From CAVONB01 sp963697205 (lineage in GTDB: Bacteria; Pseudomonadota; Alphaproteobacteria; Rhizobiales; Hyphomicrobiaceae): a stretch of DNA of 64,000 bases. The position numbers and the translations under genes were made by a program. Of this stretch, positions 57,507 to 64,000 are shown piece after piece; within the stretch, counting starts at the first letter, position 1; each line of letters opens with the position of its first letter. The notes beneath the pieces are model-generated. The model was not told the DNA's origin and searched no databases. It saw only the letters and a list, made by a program, of their open reading frames with translations. The stretch is taken from NCBI GenBank assembly GCA_963697205.1, contig CAVONB010000005.1:62001-126000 (forward strand), read 5' to 3'.

Positions 57507-57748
57507 GATGCAAGACTGCCCGTAAACTGTGGCGGGATCAGTGGGGGCCACCCGCCGGATTTGGCAAGTGCCGCAACCGGCGCCATTCTGCCGCGCATGA
57601 GCCCGCAGGGGGCGCTCCCGCCATCTCGACCGAGGGCCTCGCGTTGTAAAGGCAGCCGCCGCCAGCCGGTTGCCCGGACGGCGCGAAAAGAGCATTCTCC
57701 CGCCCCGTCTGCGGCGCTGATGGCCGCGCCGCCTGTCGAGGGAGCCCC

Positions 57749-58795
57749 ATGCCCGACGTCCGCACGACCGTCGTCCGCTTCGACCACTTTTCAAACGCCT
57801 TGTTTGAAACCTATTTCGCCGCCTCGCCCAAGATCGAGCTGGTCACGGTCTCCCAGTCCGACGAGCCGGCCGCCCGCGCCGCAATGGCCCGCGCGCATGT
57901 CTACCAGGTCACGTCGACCAAGGACGAGCTTTTGGCGCACTGGCACGTCAAGTCGGCCCTACTCGAGCGCATGCCGAACCTGCTGTGCGTGTCCACGTCC
58001 GGCGCCGGCTTCGACACTGTAGACGTCGCGGACTGCACCGCCGCCGGCGTCATCGTCGTCAATCAGTCCGGCGGCAATGCCCGCGCCGTCGCCGAGCACA
58101 CCATCGGCATGATGCTCGACCTCGTGAAGCGGATCAGCGAGACCGATCGCGCGCTGCGCACACACCGCGGCTTCACCCGCGAGGACGTGATGGGCCACGA
58201 AATGTCGGGCCGCACGCTGGGCCTCGTCGGTCTCGGCAACGTCGGCCGCCGCGTCGCAGCCCTGGCCCGCGCCTTTGACATGCCCGTGCTGGCCTGCGAC
58301 CCCAATCTCGACGCGACCGAATGCGCCCATCGCGGCGCCGAGAAGGTGACGCTGGATGAGCTGCTCGCACGCGCCGATTTCGTCTCGCTGCATTGCCCGC
58401 GCGACAAGACCACGATCGGCATGATCGGCAAGGACCAGTTCGCGCGCATGAAGAAGGGCGCAATCTTCTTGACCACCGCGCGCGGCGGGATCACCGACGA
58501 GGCAGCCCTGCTGGCCGCCCTCAAGAGCGGCCACGTCGCCGGCGCCGGCGTCGATGTCTGGGACGTCGAGCCGCCGCCGCTTGGTCATCCCCTTTTGAAG
58601 CTCGAAAACGTCATCGCCACCTACCACACAGCCGGCGTCACCCACGAAGCCCGCGTCAAGATGGCCGAGTTCGCCGCCACCCAGGTGATCGACGTGCTGG
58701 CCGGCAAGCGGCCGCCCCGCCTCGTCAATCCCGAGGTCTGGCCGAAATATACAAAGCGTTTCGAGACGATCCTCGGCCGCAAGGTCGAAGCCTAG
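57749..58795 (+). CDS. D-isomer-specific 2-hydroxyacid dehydrogenase
   Basis: 348 aa NAD(P)-dependent oxidoreductase. Dinucleotide motif GLVGLGNVGRRVAALARAFD, substrate Arg in FLTTARGGITDE, Glu in DVWDVEPPPLGHPLL and catalytic His in YHTAGVTHEARV. The overall form is close to phosphoglycerate dehydrogenase-like and hydroxypyruvate/glyoxylate reductase families, without the ACT domain. A link to glyoxylate/oxalate metabolism is tempting, but the gene is far from the oxalate cluster. ATG at 57749 follows GAGGGAG. Confidence 0.9.
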   Translation: MPDVRTTVVRFDHFSNALFETYFAASPKIELVTVSQSDEPAARAAMARAHVYQVTSTKDELLAHWHVKSALLERMPNLLCVSTSGAGFDTVDVADCTAAGVIVVNQSGGNARAVAEHTIGMMLDLVKRISETDRALRTHRGFTREDVMGHEMSGRTLGLVGLGNVGRRVAALARAFDMPVLACDPNLDATECAHRGAEKVTLDELLARADFVSLHCPRDKTTIGMIGKDQFARMKKGAIFLTTARGGITDEAALLAALKSGHVAGAGVDVWDVEPPPLGHPLLKLENVIATYHTAGVTHEARVKMAEFAATQVIDVLAGKRPPRLVNPEVWPKYTKRFETILGRKVEA

Positions 58796-58895
58796 CGGGC
58801 CCCCTCGGACTTGCTCGAGGCATATGAGCGGACGCGCTCATGCCTGACGACAGCGACCGGTGGCCTTGGCCGCCGGTCGCCGCCACGCGCAGCGA

Positions 58896-59057
58896 TCAGA
58901 ACGGCCCGTCCGCCGTCTCGCCCAGCGCCGACACGGCCCAGGACAGGATGCCCGACTGGCTGGTGATCGGCTTCTTGGGGATCCCCGCCGCGAAGGCCCC
59001 ACCCGTGAGTGCGACGACACTTGCCAGCAGCGTCGCGACAAGCACGATCGTTTTCAT
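58896..59057 (-). CDS. Short exported peptide (53 aa)
   Basis: MKTIVLVATLLASVVALTGG begins a clear signal peptide with a likely cut after GAFAAG, leaving roughly 28 residues (IPKKPITSQSGILSWAVSAL and GETADGPF). ATG at 59057 follows AGGAGA at 7 nt, one of the best ribosome sites in the region. No family recognised. It lies between the convergent dehydrogenase gene and DUF2267. Confidence 0.6.
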   Translation of the reverse strand: MKTIVLVATLLASVVALTGGAFAAGIPKKPITSQSGILSWAVSALGETADGPF

Positions 59058-59215
59058 GGTCGTTCTCCTATGTCGACGAAACGGTCACTTCCGCATCGTC
59101 CAAGTAGAAATACGTAACCAAGAAACCGTTTCCGGCGGCCAGCCATCATCACGAATGCGTGATCGCCGCGCTGCAGCGATCTGCAGTGTGCTCGCGTCAA
59201 TCAAGTGGATCTCGG

Positions 59216-59668
59216 TCAGGCGCCGCGCTTGGCGACCCGGGCGCACACGTCCGCCGGCCAGAGCGCCTTGATGCCGGCCGGCAGTTGGTCGATCACGTCG
59301 GCGATCTCGCCGAAATCGATGGCCAGCGCCAGCAGCGAGAATACGTCGCGCGTCGCCGCTTCGGCATCGATCGGGTGCGGCGCGAGCTTGTGGCGAACGC
59401 CGTCGAGAAACGCCTCCTGCGAGCGGACCTTTTCGGGCGTCTTCGCCGGACGCCAGCCTTCGTAATAAAGACCGCGCACGATCAACGGCAGCTGGGCGCC
59501 CAGGTCCACCGCTTCCTGCGGCGTCAGCCGGTCCCGCAATTGGTGCAGCACCGACCGCAGAACGGCCAGCGCCTCCACCTCGTTCGTGTAGCCGCCCGTG
59601 TCGCTGAGGCCTTTCAGCCATTCCTGCGTCTGCTGCACGGCATGGCTGATGGTTGGCGGGACGCTCAT
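59216..59668 (-). CDS. DUF2267-domain protein
   Basis: 150 aa, helical. TQEWLKGLSDTGGYTNEVEA, AVLRSVLHQLRDRLTPQEAV and LGAQLPLIVRGLYYEGWRPA fit DUF2267. Start at 59668 after AGAGGTG. Function unknown; related genes often sit beside stress proteins such as Hsp20 or low-oxygen genes. It is divergent from the M14/ATP-grasp pair and shares an intergenic region with the FNR/FixK-like site (59792-59805), 124 bp upstream of its own start. Confidence 0.85.
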   Translation of the reverse strand: MSVPPTISHAVQQTQEWLKGLSDTGGYTNEVEALAVLRSVLHQLRDRLTPQEAVDLGAQLPLIVRGLYYEGWRPAKTPEKVRSQEAFLDGVRHKLAPHPIDAEAATRDVFSLLALAIDFGEIADVIDQLPAGIKALWPADVCARVAKRGA

Positions 59669-59791
59669 GGCGGCACCTCTTGTCTGGCGGACTGGGACAG
59701 CTAACCACACACGGCCGTGCCGGACCTTGCCCGATATCAACCCCCAACGCCCGCGCGCAGCAGGCGCCCGACACCGCGTTCAGGCCGTGAC

Positions 59792-59805
59792 TTGACCAAA
59801 GTCAA
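59792..59805. promoter_or_regulatory. FNR/FixK-type binding site TTGAC-CAAA-GTCAA
   Basis: A perfect 5+5 palindrome with a 4-nt spacer, matching the TTGAT-N4-ATCAA class of CRP/FNR regulators (TTGAC variants are used by FixK and DNR proteins). It lies 75 bp before the M14 gene start and could serve the divergent DUF2267 gene too. No such regulator is encoded in the window. Confidence 0.55.
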
Positions 59806-59879
59806 AGCCCCGACTGCACGAGCGCGCTGCCCTGGCCGAGAGGCCACTCACACGACGGCAGACAGCGGGCGGAGGAAAC

Positions 59880-60933
59880 ATGGACGAGGGCGTGGGCGAG
59901 ACAGCACTGGAACTCGCCATCTACGAACAAGTCCCCGACGTTCTGCTCGACGTCCCGGCCACCCACATCTGGCGGCATCTCGCCGGCCCCTCGCTGTTTC
60001 GCATCCCCGGCCGCCACGAGCCGCCGCTATTCGTCTCCGTCCTGCTACACGGCAACGAGCACACCGGCTGGGCGGCGCTACAGACGATCCTGCGCAACCA
60101 CATCCGCCGGCCGCTGCCGCGCACGCTCCTGGTGTTCGTTGGAAACATTGCAGCCGCCAAGGCTGATGTCCGCACCCTGGCGAGCCAGATCGACTACAAT
60201 CGCGTCTGGCCCGGCACCGCGATGCCGACCGCACCCGAGGCAGCCCTCATGCGCGAGGTGTTCGACGTGGTGCAGCGCCACGCCCCGGTCGCCAGCATCG
60301 ACATCCACAACAACACCGGCAACAACCCGCACTACGCCTGCGTGACGCGCCTCGACGACCCCACACTCCACCTGGCGCGGCTCTTCGGTCGTACCGTCGT
60401 CTATTTCGAAAAGCCGGTCGGCGTACAGACCGGCGCCTTCGCCACGCTCTGCCCCGCCGTCACCGTCGAATGTGGACGTTCCGGCGATGCTGCTGGCGTC
60501 GACCACGTCGTCGAGTTCGTCTCCTCCGCCCTCGGCTTGTCGCAATGGCCCCACCAGCCCGTGCCCGACAGCGACCTCGATCTGATGCGCACCTACGCCA
60601 TCGTCAAGGTACCGACCGACGCAAGCTTCTCCTTCGACGGCGCGGACGCAGACCTTCGCCTACGGCCCGACCTGGACCTGCTGAATTTCTCCGAACTCGC
60701 GCCAGGCACGTCTTTCGGTCGCCTGGGCGGCGATCGCGTCCGCCGTCTCCTGAGTCGAGCCCGGCGGTGACGTCGCCCGCCCCGCCGAGCACTTCGACTA
60801 TGCGGACGGCGAGATCCGTCTTGTCCGCCGCGCAATCCCTGCGATGCTGACGCTGGACCCGCAGGCTGTCCGTCTCGACTCACTGGGATATCTGATGCAC
60901 CGGATTGATCGTCATGGCGCACGGATCGGCTGA
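59880..60933 (+). CDS. M14-family succinylglutamate desuccinylase/aspartoacylase-like protein (one frameshift)
   Basis: Zinc carboxypeptidase fold that removes acyl groups from N-acyl amino acids. Zinc ligands are His and Glu in LLHGNEHTG, and His in SIDIHNNTGNNPHYACV; the catalytic Glu is probably in TVECGRSGDAAG. The first frame stops at 60770. One extra base near 60752 explains this, after which VEPGGDVARPAEHFDYADGE and a tail ending RHGARIG continue to TGA 60931-60933. Corrected length is 350 aa. It is followed 51 bp later by an ATP-grasp peptide ligase gene. The substrate is unknown. Confidence 0.85.
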
Positions 60934-60984
60934 AACGATACCAATTTCCCGACTGCCGCCAACTCAACAGCGGAGCGACGTTCG

Positions 60985-62548
60985 GTGAGCGGTGAGCCCG
61001 CGTTCCATCCATCCGCGATCGAGCCGGAGGCACCGGCCACCGAGGCCGAACGCTCCCGCTTCGCCGACCTGCAGCGCGCCTTCGGCCGGTCCTTCGACAC
61101 CGTCTTCGACGATCCCGCCCGCGCCAAGACCGTGGTCGTGGTGCCGAGCCTGAGCCTCGATCAGCAGGTGATGGCCAAGATCTCCGGCGTCCATCATTAC
61201 GAGGAACGCCAACTCTGCCTGCTGCTGCTGCTGCGGATGCCGCGCACGCGCGTCGTCTTCCTCACCAGCACGCCGATCCACGCCGCCATCATCGACTACT
61301 ATCTCCACCTGCTGCCCGGCATTCCCGAGCGAGCATGCCCGCGCGCGCCTGACGCTGCTGTCGTGCGACGACGCGTCTCCAACTGCGCTGAGCCGCAAGA
61401 TCCTGGCCCGCCCCCGGCTGATCGAGCGCATCCGCGCCGCCATCCCCGATCCCGCCTCCGCGCACATGACCTGCTTCACCGTCAGCGAACTCGAGCGAAG
61501 GCTCGCCCTGACGCTCTCCATTCCGGTCTACGGCTGCGATCCCTCGCTCGCGTACTGGGGCTCGAAAAGCGGGTCGCGCCGCATCTTCAAGGAAGCCGGC
61601 ATCGACCACCCCGAAGGCTTCGAGGATTTGACCGACGCCGACACCCTCGCCGAAGCCGTTTGCGAGCTGAAGGCGCGCCGCCCCGACATCGAGAAAGCCG
61701 TGGTCAAGCTCAACGAGGGCTTCTCCGGCGAAGGCAATGCGATCCTCGATTTGCGCGGCGTCCCGGAAGGTCCCGCGCGCAAGACCTGGGCCCGCGAGCA
61801 CCTGCCGCAACTCGCCTTCGAGGCGCCGAGCATGACGTGGGATCAGTACCTGGAAAAGATCGGCTCCATGGGCGCGATTGTGGAAGAGTTCGTCCCCGGC
61901 GCCGACAAGCGCTCGCCGTCCGCGCAGCTGCGCATCGACCCGACCGGCCGCATCGAGGCCGTCTCGACCCACGACCAGGTGCTGGGCGGTCCCAGCGGCC
62001 AGATCTTCCTCGGCTGCCGCTTCCCCGCAGCCCTCGACTACCGCCTCGCCGTCCAGCAGCGCGGCCTCGACGCCGCCCGCGTGCTCGCCGACAAGGGCGC
62101 GCTCGGCCGCTTCAGCGTCGACTTCATATCCGTCAGACAGCCCGAGGGCTGGCGCCATGTCGCCATCGAGATCAACCTGCGCAAGGGCGGCACCACACAT
62201 CCCTTCCAGATGCTCCAGTTCCTGACCGACGGTCAGTACGACACCGCCACCGGCCAATTCCTGACCCCGGCTGGCCAAACGCGCTGCTACTACGCCTCCG
62301 ACAACCTCGAGTCCGAAGCCTACCGCGGCCTGACGCCCTACGACCTGATCGACATCTCCGTCATCAACGGTCTGCACTTCCACGCCGCGACAGGACAGGG
62401 CGTCGCCTTCCACCTGATCGGCGCGCTGTCGGAATTCGGCAAGCTCGGCGTGGTCTGTATCGGCGGCACGCACGACGCGGCCGACGCGCTCTATCGCAGG
62501 ACGGTCGGCGTGCTCGAGGCGGAAGGCACCACCGGCCATCGCGCCTGA
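60985..62548 (+). CDS. PGM1-type ATP-grasp peptide ligase (one frameshift)
   Basis: GTG start at 60985 with CGGAG upstream. The N-terminal pre-ATP-grasp part (TVVVVPSLSLDQQVMAKISG) breaks near 61325, where one extra C in CCC shifts GIPSEHARARLTLL. Corrected length is 520 aa. The ATP-grasp core has AVVKLNEGFSGEGNAILDL and EINLRKGGTTHPFQML. The C-terminal part (YDLIDISVINGLHFHAATGQ) fits the PGM1 C-terminal domain. PGM1 of Streptomyces joins amino acids to peptides for pheganomycin, and family members elsewhere are mostly uncharacterised. Its neighbour is an M14 deacylase with an FNR-type site upstream, suggesting a make/remove pair for a peptide or acyl-amino-acid bond. Confidence 0.85.
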
Positions 62549-62711
62549 ACCAACCGATCATCCTCGAGCGCGCGCCCCGCCGCCTCGGCGAGGTCGCAAG
62601 CCACGCCACGCGCCCCTTGACTAAGTATTATTACATAATTAAGTGCAGCGCACTCTGGCAACCTGCCCGACCCCGGCCTGAACGGCCAGCCCGTCATCCC
62701 GAGAGTGCACC

Positions 62712-62858
62712 ATGCTCAGCCCAGCAACGCCGCCGCGCTCGAAAGACGAACCCGCCGCCGAACCGACCGCGGCCGACAAGCGCGCCCTGACCTTCTTTCT
62801 GGGCGGCTTTGCCGCTGCCATTGCGCTGGTCGTCGGTCTGGCCCTCTGGATGCGCTGA
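62712..62858 (+). CDS. Short single-helix membrane protein (48 aa)
   Basis: MLSPATPPRSKDEPAAEPTA is a soluble head; LTFFLGGFAAAIALVVGLAL forms one membrane helix ending at WMR. GAGAG lies 7 nt before the ATG. An AT-rich patch with TTGACT (62617-62622) about 90 bp upstream may hold the promoter. No family recognised. The stretch 62549-62711 otherwise shows nothing. Confidence 0.5.
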   Translation: MLSPATPPRSKDEPAAEPTAADKRALTFFLGGFAAAIALVVGLALWMR

Positions 62859-62928
62859 CGCCGCCGCCAGGGCCACGCCCGCCCGCGACGTCAGCCCGTG
62901 ACCGCGGCGCCGACGGCCCGTCCCTGCT

Positions 62929-64000
62929 TCACCCCCGCTGCATCACCGCCTGGACTTCCACCGGCACCGCGAAGTCCTCCGGAATCCCGGCCAAGCCAGC
63001 GCGCTGCATCCAGCGGCCGAGCGCCGGGCTCGCCGTGATCATCGCGAACGGCACGGCCAGCAGATAGCCCGCCGTCAGCGGCAGGCTCCACCAGAACGTC
63101 GCCGGCGACACCGCCCACAGCGCACCGCACACGATCGCGCCGAACAGCATCTGCGGCCACAGGTTCTGGACCGCGGTGCCAAACGAGATGCCGTAGGCGT
63201 CGCGCGACTGCCCGCCCCACACTACCGACTTTCCGAACGCCAGCCCGATCATGAAGATCGTCGTGCGGATGGTCGAGACCGCACCTTGCAGGAACGAGAA
63301 CACCAACTCGATCACCGCACTCACCGCGAACCTGAGCGCGCCGCCGTACTTCGCCACCCCGCCCTTGGTCAGCATCGCGTCGAGCAGGCCCGCGATTTTG
63401 GGCGACAGGTACATCAGGAAGAACACGACATAGAGCCACTTGGCGAGCGTCACGGGAAAATCCGCCACCGCCTGCGCCTGCCACGCCGCGACCGGCAACA
63501 GTGCAATCATCACCGTCCACGCCGGCAGCCCGAGGAACATCAGGATCGCCCACACCAGCTGGAACCGGCTCATCGGTTTCAGCCCGGGAATGTCGAGCAG
63601 CTTCACGTACTGCATGTTTCCCTGGCACCAGCGCACGTCGCGCTGCGCGAAGTCGAGCATCGTCGGCGGGTTCTCCTCCCACGAGCCGCGCTCCTCCGGC
63701 AGCACCCGCACCTCGTAGCCGGCGCGACGCATCAAGGTCGCCTCGACCTGGTCATGCGACAGCACGTGACCGCCCAGCGGCGGCTTGCCCGGCAGCATCG
63801 GCAGATGACACGCGTCGCGGAACGGCGCGATGCGCACCAGCGCGTTATGCCCCCAGAACGGACCGCAGTCGCCCACCCACCATGCCTGCCCCATCGTGTA
63901 GGAGCGCATGCCGTGGCGCATACCGAACTGGAAGATGCGCGCGAACGCCGAGGACGACGGCATGCCCACCACCAGCGACTGCAGAATGCCGAGCTTGGGA
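62929..64000 (-). CDS. opgH: Osmoregulated periplasmic glucan glucosyltransferase, C-terminal part (cut by window edge)
   Basis: The frame is open from the right edge to TGA at 62929-62931, giving about 356 residues. It covers the end of the GT2 catalytic domain: LSHDQVEATLMRRAGYEVRV with the acceptor-side acidic residues, and QRDVRWCQGN, the Q-x-x-R-W motif of processive glycosyltransferases. Several membrane helices follow (LVWAILMFLGLPAWTVMI, WLYVVFFLMYLSPKIAGLLD and more). OpgH makes the beta-1,2-glucan backbone and exports it. The N-terminus and any opgG lie beyond the window. Confidence 0.93.
   Translation of the reverse strand, partial: PKLGILQSLVVGMPSSSAFARIFQFGMRHGMRSYTMGQAWWVGDCGPFWGHNALVRIAPFRDACHLPMLPGKPPLGGHVLSHDQVEATLMRRAGYEVRVLPEERGSWEENPPTMLDFAQRDVRWCQGNMQYVKLLDIPGLKPMSRFQLVWAILMFLGLPAWTVMIALLPVAAWQAQAVADFPVTLAKWLYVVFFLMYLSPKIAGLLDAMLTKGGVAKYGGALRFAVSAVIELVFSFLQGAVSTIRTTIFMIGLAFGKSVVWGGQSRDAYGISFGTAVQNLWPQMLFGAIVCGALWAVSPATFWWSLPLTAGYLLAVPFAMITASPALGRWMQRAGLAGIPEDFAVPVEVQAVMQRG

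Noticed and set aside
58838..59041. A 67-codon minus-strand frame in the dehydrogenase/DUF2267 gap
   Set aside because: Arg/Ser-rich shadow of the small exported peptide gene, which has the better start and a signal peptide.

Overview
The window comes from a GC-rich alphaproteobacterium, most likely in the Hyphomicrobiales (Rhizobiales). The basis is the gene order of its division and wall cluster, a meso-diaminopimelate-type MurE, an FtsZ with a very long linker, and third codon positions that are almost all G or C. The genus cannot be read from the sequence. No rRNA, tRNA or CRISPR array was seen. Around twenty single-base frameshifts, nearly all insertions, break otherwise well-conserved genes. 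Removing them restores normal family lengths. They hit ftsW and murD, which are normally essential, so most are probably sequencing or assembly errors.

1-16 kb: oxalate and formate oxidation. A leftward gntR-oxc-frc-formyltransferase operon faces a rightward tctA-tctC-tctB transporter operon. A NADH-linked, molybdopterin (Mo or W) formate dehydrogenase operon follows (fdhB, cupin, Spy-like, fdhA). Together they can import oxalate, activate it to oxalyl-CoA, decarboxylate it to formyl-CoA, release formate, and oxidise formate to CO2 with NADH. The palindrome TGGTATACCA or close variants lies upstream of gntR, tctA and fdhB, which points to one regulon under the GntR protein. A TerC-family gene, an M28 peptidase and a DUF302 protein surround these operons.

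17-28 kb: housekeeping and transport. This part holds an MFS permease, a YgjP-type metalloprotease, a proline iminopeptidase, a two-subunit sodium:solute symporter with a divergent LuxR-type response regulator, ligA, and a DUF962 protein.

27-46.5 kb: a leftward division and cell wall cluster in the order murE, murF, mraY, (beta-propeller gene), murD, ftsW, murG, murC, murB, ddl, ftsQ, ftsA, ftsZ, lpxC, bamD. Many genes overlap or nearly touch. The usual upstream part (mraZ to ftsI) is absent, and murE instead faces a divergent HAD-hydrolase gene.

47.6-51 kb: an IS66-family element (47859-50016) with an exact 8-bp target duplication splits an unrecognised gene. Joining the flanks restores one 369-codon frame.

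51-64 kb: an RND efflux pump with its adaptor, a secreted protein of unknown function overlapping an FkbM methyltransferase, a 2-hydroxyacid dehydrogenase, a DUF2267 protein, and an M14 deacylase paired with a PGM1-type ATP-grasp peptide ligase. A TTGAC-N4-GTCAA site of the FNR/FixK type sits upstream of that pair. The window ends inside opgH, the osmoregulated periplasmic glucan glucosyltransferase. Two short genes (53 and 48 aa) with good starts also lie here.
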